Below, piece after piece: positions 23,760-31,647 of a stretch of 64,000 nucleotides of DNA. Origin of the DNA: Mayfieldus sp963772265 (GTDB lineage: Bacteria > Actinomycetota > Thermoleophilia > Solirubrobacterales > 70-9); the NCBI GenBank assembly GCA_963772265.1, contig CAVYWS010000004.1, positions 248,001 to 312,000 on the forward strand, written 5' to 3'. The position numbers and the translations under genes are program-made. Under the pieces are notes generated by a model. It worked only from the letters and a program-made list of their open reading frames with translations, ran no database searches and was not told the DNA's origin. Position 1 is the stretch's first letter; every line of letters starts with the position of its first letter.

Positions 23760-24819
23760 ATGGAATCGCAGGCAGCGCAGGTTGCCGCGACTCAGCCACC
23801 CTCGATAGCCACCGCCGCCGGCGACCGGGCTCCGCGCTGGGTGCCCGTCTGGCAGCTCAGCCTCGGCTTCTGGCTGCTGTTCCTGGCGGTGCTCGTGGCG
23901 CATGGGCTGCGGCTCGGCAACGTCGCCCAGGTCACCACCTTCGGCGTGATCTTCGCCTCGATCGTGATCGAGGCTCTGCCCTTCATCCTGCTTGGCGCCC
24001 TGGTCTCGGCGGCGGTCGCCGTGTTCGTCCCGGACCGGGTCTTCGCCCGGATCGGAAGCCTGCCGCGGCGCCTCCAGCTTCCCGGCGCGACCCTGGCCGG
24101 GTTCGCGTTCCCGGTCTGCGAATGCGGGTCGGTGCCGATCGGCCGCCGTCTGATCACCCGCGGTTTGCACCCCTCGGCGGGGCTGGGCTTTATGTTCTCG
24201 GCCCCGATCCTCAATCCGATCGTCCTCGGGTCGACCTGGGTCGCCTTCGGCGGCGGGACCCGGGGGGCGGAGATGGTCGCCGGCCGCGCGACGCTCGGGT
24301 TCGCCGTCGCGATGGCTGCCGGGTTCGTGATCGCAGGGCGCGGGACGCCGCTGCTGCGCCAGAGGCAGACCGCCGACGCGATCGACGACCACGGGCACGA
24401 GCACGGGACGGCCGGCGGCGATCGCGGGGGCGCCTTCCTGCAGCATCTCGTCGGCGACCTGTTGTTCATGAGCCGCTTCCTGGTCCTCGGCGCGGCCGCG
24501 TCGGCCCTGATGCAGACCTTCGTCCCCCAGAGCTTCCTCTCGGGGGTGGCCGGGGCGGCGGTGATCGGGATCCTCGGCTCTGATGGCCTTCGCCTTCATG
24601 CTCGCTCTCTGCTCCGAGGCCGATGCGTTCGTGGCGGCTTCGTTCACGGCCTTTCCGCTCAGCGCTCAGCTCGGCTTTCTCGTCTTCGGCCCGATCCTCG
24701 ACGCGAAGCTCGCGGCGATCTACGGCGCCACCTTCCGACCTCCTTTCCTGCGCCGGCTGGTGCTGGTCGCCGTTCCCCTAGTTCTCACCGGCTCGCTTCT
24801 GTTCGGAGCGGTCACGTGA
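23760..24819 (+). CDS. DUF318/ArsP-type permease (frameshifted near 24578)
   Basis: A multi-pass permease of the COG0701 (YcgR/ArsP) family. Predicted helices include FASIVIEALPFILLGALVSA, followed by the characteristic Cys motif FPVCECGSVPIGRR and the FMFSAPILNPIV loop. A His-rich loop (DDHGHEHG) lies in the cytoplasmic connector. An extra T near 24578 breaks the frame. Removing it gives GLMAFAFMLALCSEADAFV, the conserved C-terminal half, ending at 24819 with about 352 residues. The stop overlaps the GTG of the TIGR03943 gene. Proximity to zur and znu suggests a metal-related role (inference). Confidence 0.83.
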
Positions 24820-25532
24820 GGTTGAGCGTTCGCAACGTCCGCCTCTTCGTGCTCGCGATCTGGGCCGGGTTCTTCGTCTGGTTGTGGCTGAGCGGGCAGG
24901 TGCTGCGCTATCTCGGCCCCCGCACCTCCTGGGTCGTCACCTTCGGCGCGATCACACTCGCCGTGGTGACGGTCGCCTACGCGCGATCCAGCGCCGGAGC
25001 GGCCGACGGTCGGCGTCCGATCTCGGCCCGCGACTCCGCCGGCCTGCTGGCGATGCTGACGCCGATCCTGCTCGCCGCGATGCTGTCCGGCTCCTCGCTC
25101 GGGGCTCTGGCGGCCTCCAAGAAGCTGACCGCGCGCGGAGTGGATCTCGCCAGCCTCGCCGAATCGCTGTCGAAGGGGGCAAGCGAGGTCGACTTCCTGC
25201 AGATCAAAGCCGCCGGCGACGACCCCCAGGAGGGCGAGACCCTGGGATTGAGCACGGGGCGCCAGGTCGACCTGACCGGCTTCGTGATGAAGGCGGGCAC
25301 GTCCCCCCGGGCGCCCTTCACCCTCGGGCGCTTCTACATCACCTGCTGCGTCGCCGACGCGATCCCGATCGGGGTCACGATCGATCCGACGCTCGCCGAC
25401 GCTGGATTTCCAAAGGACACCTGGCTCGAGGTGACCGGGGCCCTGCAGAAGAAGGACAACGGCTACGTGGTCGACGCGGAGCGAATCGAGAAGATCCCGG
25501 AGCCGGACAATCCCTATCTCGCGTTCCGCTAG
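24816..25532 (+). CDS. TIGR03943 family protein (YcgQ-like), partner of the DUF318 permease
   Basis: About 238 residues from the GTG overlapping the permease stop (GTGA). Two N-terminal membrane helices (LFVLAIWAGFFVWLWL and WVVTFGAITLAVVTVAY) are followed by a third near residue 75 and an OB-like extracytoplasmic domain containing GRFYITCCVADAIPIGVTI, whose Cys pair is characteristic. Members are regularly encoded with COG0701 permeases and are probably their partner subunit. The 3' end overlaps a convergent 59-aa gene by 4 bp. Confidence 0.83.
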   Translation: MRLSVRNVRLFVLAIWAGFFVWLWLSGQVLRYLGPRTSWVVTFGAITLAVVTVAYARSSAGAADGRRPISARDSAGLLAMLTPILLAAMLSGSSLGALAASKKLTARGVDLASLAESLSKGASEVDFLQIKAAGDDPQEGETLGLSTGRQVDLTGFVMKAGTSPRAPFTLGRFYITCCVADAIPIGVTIDPTLADAGFPKDTWLEVTGALQKKDNGYVVDAERIEKIPEPDNPYLAFR

Positions 25533-25708
25533 CCGGAGCCGCTGATCAATGTCGCGGAGGCGATCAGCGCCGCGGCGACCAACCCGATCGTGATCCGGTG
25601 CAGGCGCTGGGCCGTCAGCCAGCTATAGCGCCGTGTCTGCAGCCAGGAGCGGGCCCCGCTTGCGGCTGCTGTGGAAGCCATCGCCGTGTACATGCACTGG
25701 ACGCACAT
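25529..25708 (-). CDS. Small CxxC membrane protein (59 aa)
   Basis: From the ATG at 25708 the product begins MCVQCMYTAMASTAAASGAR and ends with one membrane helix (ITIGLVAAALIASATLI). The N-terminal CVQC could bind metal or form a redox pair. It lies between the DUF318/TIGR03943 pair and zur. I do not recognise a named family; an upstream in-frame ATG at 25747 would run into the zur stop. A metal link is inferred only from position. Confidence 0.55.
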   Translation of the reverse strand: MCVQCMYTAMASTAAASGARSWLQTRRYSWLTAQRLHRITIGLVAAALIASATLISGSG

Positions 25709-25743
25709 GGTTCGGGCGAGGCTACTCCGCCCCGCAGGCGCCC

Positions 25744-26194
25744 TCAACTCGCGCAGCGCTGACAGCGGCCGTGCAGGGTGACGTCATGGTCGGATACGTG
25801 GAAGCTCGCACTGCGCGAGACCCGCGCGATCGCTCGCTCGAGCTCGGCATCCTCGAATGGGACCACCGCTCCGCAGCGCTGGCAGACGAGATGATGATGG
25901 TGCTCGCCGGTCGGGCTCGAACGTTCGTAGCTCGCCGTGCCGGTGCCCGATGTCGAGCCGCTGCACGAGATGCAGGTGCTCCAGCTGCTCGAGTGCCCGG
26001 TAGACGCTTGCTCGCCCGACCGTGTGGTCGCGCGCGTCCAGCTCCGACTCGATCTCCATGGCGCTCAGCGCGCAGTCCTGCTCCCCGAGCAGCTCGACGA
26101 CGGCGCGGCGGGCGCCGCCCTCGCGGAAGCCGCCCTCGCGAAGTGTCGCGAGCGCATGCTCGACCCAGTCCCGGCGTTCGGATTCCGCGCTCAC
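25744..26194 (-). CDS. zur: Fur-family transcriptional regulator, probable Zur (frameshifted near 25960)
   Basis: The winged-helix part reads WVEHALATLREGGFREGGAR and GRASVYRALEQLEHLHLVQRLD, the Fur-family recognition helix. The frame then breaks at ATCGGG; removing one G gives GTASYERSSPTGEHHHHLVC, CQRCGAVVPFED and a final CQRC, which are the His-rich and paired CxxC zinc sites of Fur/Zur proteins. Total about 149 residues. It overlaps the znu permease stop (ATGA) and is the last gene of the znu operon. The Zur-like palindrome upstream of the operon predicts autoregulation. Confidence 0.85.
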
Positions 26195-27054
26195 CGCGCT
26201 GCCTCCGCCGAGGGCCGGGTCGCGGGGCTGGCGATCGCCGCGAGTAGGAAGACGCCAACCAGGGCCGCGGCGACCGACGCGCCCGCCGCGGTGCCGGCGT
26301 AGTAGGAGAGGTAGAGGCCGATCGCCCCGCCCAGCCCGGCGACCGCTACGGCCACCGCCATCATCGTCAGCACCCGGTCACACAAGAGGCGCGCGGTGGC
26401 GGCGGGACCGACGAGGCCGGCGACGACGAGCAGGTTTCCCAGTCCCTGCACGCCGATCAGCACCGCAAGGGCGATCAGCACCAGCAGCGCGGTCTCGGCC
26501 AGTGCCGGGCTTGCCCCGAGGGCCCGCGCGCCGGCGCGATCGAACCCGACCACGAGCAGCTGCCCGTGCAGGAGGCGCAGGGCGGCGAGGGCGAGCATGG
26601 CGGTGCCGGCCGCGAGCAGCAGGTCGCCGTCACTGACGCCGAGGATGTCCCCGAAGAGCAGGTTCTGGATCCCCGGTGGCGAGGAGGGGGAAAGGGCGAG
26701 CAGCGCCCCGAGCCCGAACAGGGTGGTGACGACGATCGATACAGCGGTGTCGTTGGCGAGGTCCGGTACCCGTGCCACGAGCGCGATCGCCAGAGCCGCG
26801 ACGATGATTCCAATCGCGCCGCCGAGCAGGAGTGGCGCGCCCGCCAGGGTCGCGACCACGAGACCGGGGAGCATCCCGTGCGAGAGCGACTCGGAACTGT
26901 AGGAGAGCCCGTAGAGGACTATCCAGCAGCCGACCGCACCGCTCGTGATCCCGACCAGGCAGACCTCCACCAGCGCGCGCCGGGTGAGTGGATCGCCGAG
27001 CGGTCCGGTCAAGTCTCCCCAGACCGAAGCCATGATCGAGGTCGGCTCAGCCAT
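26191..27054 (-). CDS. Zinc/manganese ABC transporter permease (ZnuB-like)
   Basis: An integral membrane subunit of the ABC-3 family (cluster 9 metal transporters), about 287 residues with eight or nine predicted helices. Family features include GLSYSSESLSHGMLPGLV, GIQNLLFGDILGVS, and the C-terminal GLGNLLVVAGLVGPAATARL. It lies 3' of the ATPase with an 8-bp overlap and 5' of zur with a 4-bp overlap. This is the second permease of the operon; the first is fused to the binding protein, so the two probably form a heterodimeric channel. Confidence 0.88.
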   Translation of the reverse strand: MAEPTSIMASVWGDLTGPLGDPLTRRALVEVCLVGITSGAVGCWIVLYGLSYSSESLSHGMLPGLVVATLAGAPLLLGGAIGIIVAALAIALVARVPDLANDTAVSIVVTTLFGLGALLALSPSSPPGIQNLLFGDILGVSDGDLLLAAGTAMLALAALRLLHGQLLVVGFDRAGARALGASPALAETALLVLIALAVLIGVQGLGNLLVVAGLVGPAATARLLCDRVLTMMAVAVAVAGLGGAIGLYLSYYAGTAAGASVAAALVGVFLLAAIASPATRPSAEAAR

Positions 27055-27871
27055 CGTCGTGGTCCTCACCGTGGTGATGGTGATGCGGCGGCAGGATGCC
27101 TCGGCCACCCCCGCCGGGCACTTCGACGATCGCCTCGCGATAGGTCGCTTCGAGGACCTCGAGGTCGAGGACGCGATCGGGGTCGCCGAACGCGACCTGG
27201 CGCCGGTTCAGGCAGAGGACGAGGTCGAAACGGCGCGCCTGCTCGAGATCGTGGGTCGCGACGATCACGCCTCGGCCCTGGGCGGCAAACTCGGCGATCA
27301 GCCCCTCCAGGCGCTCCGCGCTGTCGCTGTCGAGGCCGCTGAACGGCTCGTCGAGCAGCAGGAGCCCGGCATCCTGGACGAGCCCACGGGCAACAAGAAC
27401 CCGCTGACGCTGGCCGCCCGAGAGCTCGCCGAAGGTCGTGCCGGCCAGCTTCCGAAGGCCGACCGCGTCAAGGGCCTCTAGCGCCGTCCGGCGCTCCGCT
27501 CTTCCCGGCCGCCGCCACCAGGCCAGGCGTGAAAGCGACCCCATCAGCGCGACGTCGAGCGCCGAGACCGGATAGTCGAGCCGCGAACGCTCGGTCTGCG
27601 GGACCACCCCGCAGCGGGTCGCGACGCTCAGCGAGCCGCGCAGGGTCGGCAGCTCGCCGAGCAATGCCCGCAACAGCGTCGTCTTGCCACCCCCGTTCGG
27701 GCCCAGAAGCCCGAGCCGATTGCCGCCCCGGATCCGGAAGCTGACGTCTTCGATCGCGATCCTGCCGCCATAGCCGGTCGCGAACCCGGCGGCTTCGGCA
27801 AGCATGGTGCCGCTCTCGGTTCCGGTGGGAGCCGCGGGCTCGGCCGCAAGCGAGGATTCGGAGAAACTCAT
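27047..27871 (-). CDS. znuC: Zinc/manganese ABC transporter ATP-binding protein (ZnuC-like)
   Basis: An ABC ATPase of about 274 residues with Walker A GPNGGGKTT, signature LSGGQRQR, Walker B LLLLDEPFSGLD and the switch His in VATHDLEQ. The C-terminus ends in a His/Asp-rich tail (PPHHHHHGEDHDDG), a plausible metal-binding segment for zinc sensing or buffering. The ATG at 27871 overlaps the preceding stop (ATGA), which supports this start over the ATG at 27892. Confidence 0.9.
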   Translation of the reverse strand: MSFSESSLAAEPAAPTGTESGTMLAEAAGFATGYGGRIAIEDVSFRIRGGNRLGLLGPNGGGKTTLLRALLGELPTLRGSLSVATRCGVVPQTERSRLDYPVSALDVALMGSLSRLAWWRRPGRAERRTALEALDAVGLRKLAGTTFGELSGGQRQRVLVARGLVQDAGLLLLDEPFSGLDSDSAERLEGLIAEFAAQGRGVIVATHDLEQARRFDLVLCLNRRQVAFGDPDRVLDLEVLEATYREAIVEVPGGGGRGILPPHHHHHGEDHDDG

Positions 27872-29613
27872 CCCTTCACCGGGATCGTGCACTTCACGCT
27901 GCCCCCGCTGAAGCCCTGTGCCATTGCTTCGGCATTCGCCGCCTCCATGCCGAGGTAGGTGGCGCCTTTCGAGCCCGCCGGTCCCAGTGTGTCGCCGTAC
28001 AGGGTGTAGTCGGCCGAGGCTCCCGTCTGCGAGGCGATCGCATTTGCGAGCTTGGGGCTGATCGAGCTCTCGGGGAAGACCGCCTTGACGTGCTCGCGCT
28101 CGATCAGCTTCGTGAGCTCGGAGACGTCCTTCGCCGAGGGCTGGGCCTGGGTGGTCTGCGACGGGATCACCGCGCCGACCACCTGGATGCCGTAGTGCCG
28201 CGCGAAGTACCCGAACGCATCGTGGTCTGTGACCAGCTTGCGGTCGGAGGCCGGGATCGCGGCCATGCAGCGGGCGATGCCGCGGTCCAGCGTCCGCAGC
28301 TTCTCCAGATATGCGCCCGCGTTGCGCTCGAAGACCGGGCGGTCACCGGGATCCACGGTCACGAGCTGTTGGACGATCTGCTTGACAGCTGCCTGGGCGT
28401 TGCGCGGGTCATGCCACCAGTGCGGGTCGTACTTCGACGCCTCCGGCCCGCTCGACTCGCCGGGCACATGGAAGGGAAGGTTGGCGCCGAGGTCGACGAT
28501 CTTCGCGCCGCTGCCGCTTTCGGAGACCACGTCGTCGACCCAGCTGTCGAGGTTGTCGCCGTTGTCGAACACGAGCTTGGCGTCGGCCGCGTTCTCGACG
28601 TCGCTGGGACGTGGCTCGTAGTCGTGGGGATCGGTGTTCGGTTGCAGGATCTGGTCGACGTCGACCGCGTTGCCGCCCACCTCGCGCACCCAATCGCCGA
28701 TCTGGGTGGTCGTGGCGACGACCTTGATCCCGCCGCCCCCGTTGTCGCCGGAGGAGCCGCAGCCGGCGAGCAGAGCGCCCGCGGCGAGCGCCATGGCGGC
28801 GAGCCCGAGCCCCCGCGGCGCAAGCGAGCGGGCCAGCGCCGCGATCGCGAAGACGCCGCCGGAGAAGGTTGCGATAGTCGCGCCGGGCGGCGCGTCGGTC
28901 TTCACCGACATCCAGAGCCCGACTGTGCCCTCGGCGGCGGCAAGCGCGATGCTGGAGACCTGCCAGGTGATCAGGCGGGAGGTCCAGAGGCGCGCGGTGG
29001 CCGCCGGAACGACGAACAGGGCGGTGACCAGGAGTGCGCCGACCGCCGAGAGCGCCGCGGTGCTCGCGAGCGCGATCAGGCCGAGCAGCGTCAACTCGAG
29101 ATAGCGGGACCCGGCCCCGATGCTCTTCGCAACCAGCGGATCGAAGCCGGCAGCGAGCCAGCGAGGGCCGAGCAGAAGCATTGCCAGCAGCGAAGCGCCG
29201 GCGGCGATCGCGGCGAGGGCGATGTCGCGCCCGTCGATCAACAGCAGGCTCCCGAACAGCAAGTTCTCGATCCCCGAGCCGGAACGAAAGACATCGCTGG
29301 CCAGGATCACGCCGGCGGCCAGGCAGCCGACCAGGACCAGCGCGGTGAGGCTGTCGTAGCCGAGCCGGCGCCTCGGCAGGGCCGAGGTGCCGGCGCTGAA
29401 GGCGATTGCGGCGCCGAATGCGCCGAGCGGGGCGGAGAAGCCAAGACCCTCGGCGAGCACCAGGCCGGGGAAGGCGGCGGTGCCGACGGCGTGGGAGAAG
29501 AAGGCGAGGCCGCGGAGGACGATCAGGCTGCCCAGCAGTCCAGCCGGGATCGCAAGGATCAGGACCTCGATCAGGCCTCGCTGCACGAACGGGAGCTGGA
29601 AGGGGTCGAGCAC
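27868..29613 (-). CDS. Fused metal ABC permease and substrate-binding lipoprotein (ZnuB-ZnuA fusion, 581 aa)
   Basis: Residues 1 to about 262 are an ABC-3 metal permease (FSHAVGTAAFPGLVLAEG, GIENLLFGSLLLID, LLVTALFVVPAATARL). The frame continues without a stop into a lipoprotein-like segment with lipobox LLAGC (Cys 285), then a cluster A-I (ZnuA/TroA) binding protein: VVATTTQIGDWV, PHDYEPRPSDV, HWWHDPRNA, DHDAFGYFARHYG, FPESSISPKLA, which supply the His and acidic metal ligands. The start is a GTG 4-5 nt after GAGGAGG. An internal ATG (28794, residue 274) could start a separate lipoprotein but lacks basic residues and a stop before it. No frame error is needed to explain the join. Confidence 0.88.
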   Translation of the reverse strand: MLDPFQLPFVQRGLIEVLILAIPAGLLGSLIVLRGLAFFSHAVGTAAFPGLVLAEGLGFSAPLGAFGAAIAFSAGTSALPRRRLGYDSLTALVLVGCLAAGVILASDVFRSGSGIENLLFGSLLLIDGRDIALAAIAAGASLLAMLLLGPRWLAAGFDPLVAKSIGAGSRYLELTLLGLIALASTAALSAVGALLVTALFVVPAATARLWTSRLITWQVSSIALAAAEGTVGLWMSVKTDAPPGATIATFSGGVFAIAALARSLAPRGLGLAAMALAAGALLAGCGSSGDNGGGGIKVVATTTQIGDWVREVGGNAVDVDQILQPNTDPHDYEPRPSDVENAADAKLVFDNGDNLDSWVDDVVSESGSGAKIVDLGANLPFHVPGESSGPEASKYDPHWWHDPRNAQAAVKQIVQQLVTVDPGDRPVFERNAGAYLEKLRTLDRGIARCMAAIPASDRKLVTDHDAFGYFARHYGIQVVGAVIPSQTTQAQPSAKDVSELTKLIEREHVKAVFPESSISPKLANAIASQTGASADYTLYGDTLGPAGSKGATYLGMEAANAEAMAQGFSGGSVKCTIPVKG

Positions 29614-29651
29614 GGTGCCTCCTCGTCGCCGACCGCCGCAGCGTAACAGGA

Positions 29652-29668
29652 ATGAGAACCATTCTCAT
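29652..29668 (-). promoter_or_regulatory. Zur-box palindrome upstream of the znu operon
   Basis: ATGAGAA-CCA-TTCTCAT is a perfect 7-bp inverted repeat with a 3-bp centre, 38 nt upstream of the GTG at 29613. Read on the minus strand the core TGAGAATGGTTCTCA fits the actinobacterial Zur pattern TGAxAATxxTTxTCA. With zur as the last gene of the operon, a zinc-dependent autoregulatory loop is expected. Confidence 0.8.
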
Positions 29669-29720
29669 CACCTGACGAGGAGGCTCGGGCGAGGACAACG
29701 CGACGCGAAGCGTCAGCGCG

Positions 29721-30929
29721 TCAGGAGTACTTGTCCCAGGACTTCAGGAGGGGCAGCGGGTCGTACGGCTGCCCGCCCTCGTACCAGCCGGGCGCGCTCC
29801 AGACCTCGAAGTGCAGATGGCATCCCTGCGCGTCGCCGGTCTGGCCGACGTTGCCGATCCACTGCCCGGTGCGGACGTGGTCGCCGGTCTGAAGCGGCGA
29901 GGGCGCGATCAAGTGCATGTAGGCGTTGTCCTCGGCCGAGCCCTTCTGGTCGATGACGATGTAGTTGCCGGCCGCGCCCTGGTAGCCCGCGTACTGGACC
30001 TTGCCGCCGATCGCAGCCACGAGCTTGGTCCCGCAGTCGGCCATCACGTCCTGGCCCTGGTGGGTATGCCCGGCGCGTCCGGCGCCGAAGCGGCCCGCAG
30101 CGCCGCCGTAGCTGTGCCGGCCGCGGATCGGGAAGATCGCACTGAATACGGCGACGCCCAGGCCCGGGTCCTCGAGCCCTCGGGTCGCGGCCAGGGGCTG
30201 CCCGTCGGCGGAGGAGATCCTGAACGCGTACCAGCCGCCCGGCACCGGCTTGCCATCGAGACCGGCCCCGTTCCAGGCGACGCTCTGGGTGGTGTTGGGC
30301 GCCACCGCGGTCGGGAAGAAGCTCTGCACGACCTGGCCGGCCCTGGTCACGACATCGATTCGCAGGCTGTTGGAGGGCTGGTTGCCGACGACCACATAGT
30401 TGAGGGTCGCGGTGCGCGAGCCGGTGTAGAAGATCTTGTTCGGAGAGACCTCGGCGTCTGCGAGGTGCAGCGGACCGCCGGCGCGCAGTGTGCGCTTGGG
30501 CCGGATCAGCAGCGGGTCCTCGTCGAGGTCGGACTTCTGCCCGTAGGCGTCCTTGACCCGCAGCGGCCCACTGCCGGCGCCGCCCGGCACCACGGCCTGG
30601 GCGCTCGACCTCGTGGCGGAGGTCACCGGCGCGACGATCCGCTTGTGACGGTGGCGGGACCGGAAGCTGATCGACTTCGCCGCGGACATGTTGGCGCCGC
30701 TGACCTGGACGGTCGAGCCGATCACGGCCTTTTGCAGCCCGACGCAATTGGTCAGGCAGATCGTCTGGCGCAGCTTCGGAGCCTTGGGGGCGCTGACGCT
30801 GCCCGCCCCGCTGCCGCCGCCGGAAGCGCTGGCGAGGGCGCTGCCACAGGTCAGCAGCGCGACAGCCGCGGCTGTCGCGACCGCTGCCATCCGTCTCGCG
30901 CGGCGTTGCCTTTGGGTGGGACCCGCCAA
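29721..30929 (-). CDS. Secreted M23 family peptidoglycan endopeptidase
   Basis: A 402-residue exported protein: basic N-terminus (RQRRARRMAAVATAAA) and signal helix, then a Gly/Ser linker, IPT/Big-like beta domains (about 50-240), and a C-terminal M23 LytM domain with zinc ligands in GHTHQGQDVMAD and GCHLHFEVWS and the AYMHL catalytic His. It should cleave peptidoglycan cross-bridges or stem peptides. Initiation is at TTG 30929 after AGAGAGGG. The leader holds a c-di-AMP riboswitch, a common control of actinobacterial cell-wall hydrolases. On the plus strand the next gene, rplM, is divergent. Confidence 0.9.
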   Translation of the reverse strand: MAGPTQRQRRARRMAAVATAAAVALLTCGSALASASGGGSGAGSVSAPKAPKLRQTICLTNCVGLQKAVIGSTVQVSGANMSAAKSISFRSRHRHKRIVAPVTSATRSSAQAVVPGGAGSGPLRVKDAYGQKSDLDEDPLLIRPKRTLRAGGPLHLADAEVSPNKIFYTGSRTATLNYVVVGNQPSNSLRIDVVTRAGQVVQSFFPTAVAPNTTQSVAWNGAGLDGKPVPGGWYAFRISSADGQPLAATRGLEDPGLGVAVFSAIFPIRGRHSYGGAAGRFGAGRAGHTHQGQDVMADCGTKLVAAIGGKVQYAGYQGAAGNYIVIDQKGSAEDNAYMHLIAPSPLQTGDHVRTGQWIGNVGQTGDAQGCHLHFEVWSAPGWYEGGQPYDPLPLLKSWDKYS

Positions 30930-30944
30930 CTGCCCTCTCTTTCT

Positions 30945-31062
30945 GGTGCCTGCGGAGTTAGCTGTCGGGCTCGCGCTGAAAGAGCTGCGCTACGGTCGTT
31001 CGACCGATTCGCCCCTGGGGCCTTTCGAATGCGCCCCTGCGGTTCCTCCGCTCCGCGCCGAT
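30945..31062 (-). promoter_or_regulatory. ydaO/yuaA-type cyclic-di-AMP riboswitch controlling the M23 gene
   Basis: Read on the minus strand the leader contains the conserved blocks of the ydaO class in order: CGGAGGAACC (31050-31041), AGGGGCGAATC (31016-31006), ACCGTAGCG (30996-30988) and GAGCCCGACAGCTAAC (30972-30957) followed by TCCGCAGGC. P1 can pair GCGGAG (31056-31051) with CTCCGC (30957-30952). The ribosome-binding site AGAGAGGG follows within 20 nt, suggesting control at translation. c-di-AMP binding normally turns such genes off. A TATACT -10-like box lies at 31099-31094. Confidence 0.88.
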
Positions 31063-31163
31063 GATCGGCACGGATTCGGCTATCTGGCGCGGCAGTATAT
31101 GCAGCGCACAAGCGTCAGATGCAGGTTCGCTGCTCGACGCCTACGTCCTGCTCAAAGGCCCAC

Positions 31164-31169
31164 TATCAT
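31164..31169 (+). promoter_or_regulatory. -10-like box for rplM-rpsI
   Basis: TATCAT lies 43 nt before the rplM ATG. The predicted leader contains a GC-rich hairpin (GCCGCG...CGCGGC, about 31175-31205), possibly an r-protein control site. No convincing -35 is visible. Confidence 0.35.
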
Positions 31170-31212
31170 CCCCACGCCGCGCGAGGCCTCGAGCCGCCGC
31201 GGCTTTTCAGCG

Positions 31213-31647
31213 ATGAGGACCTATGTCGCCACACCCGCGCAGCGCCAGCGAGACTGGTATCTGGTCGACGCCGAGGGCAAGACCCTGGGGCGGCTGGCGA
31301 CCGGTATCGCCGACACGCTGCGGGGCAAGCGCAAGCCCGAGTACACCCCCCACGTCGACACCGGCGACTTCGTCGTCGTCGTCAATGCGGAGAAGATCCA
31401 CGTCAGCGGCGACAAGCTCGCCCAGAAGACCTACTGGCGCCACAGCGGCTACCCGGGCGGGATCAAGTCGCGCACCCTGGCCGAGATGCTGGACCGGCGT
31501 CCCGAGGAGGTCATCCGCAAGGCGGTGAAGGGGATGCTGCCGCGTAACCGCCTCGCCCGCAAGCAGCTCACCAAGCTGAAGGTCTACGCCGGCTCCGAGC
31601 ACCCCCACCAGGCACAGCAGCCAAAGCCTCTGGAGATGGACGCCTGA
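31213..31647 (+). CDS. rplM: 50S ribosomal protein L13
   Basis: Of normal length (144 residues). Conserved L13 segments are RDWYLVDAEGKTLGRLA, GDFVVVVNAEKIHVSG, TYWRHSGYPGGIKSRTL and VKGMLPRNRLARKQLTKLKV. It assembles early into the large subunit. The stop overlaps the rpsI start (TGATG), giving the usual coupled rplM-rpsI operon. Confidence 0.96.
   Translation: MRTYVATPAQRQRDWYLVDAEGKTLGRLATGIADTLRGKRKPEYTPHVDTGDFVVVVNAEKIHVSGDKLAQKTYWRHSGYPGGIKSRTLAEMLDRRPEEVIRKAVKGMLPRNRLARKQLTKLKVYAGSEHPHQAQQPKPLEMDA

Noticed and set aside
28794..28796. Internal ATG as a separate start for a ZnuA lipoprotein
   Set aside because: No stop codon ends the permease before it, no ribosome-binding site precedes it, and the signal region would lack basic residues; I keep the fusion but list this as a possibility.
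31130..31212. Known r-protein leader motif upstream of rplM
   Set aside because: A GC-rich hairpin is present, but I could not match it to a described L13 leader consensus.
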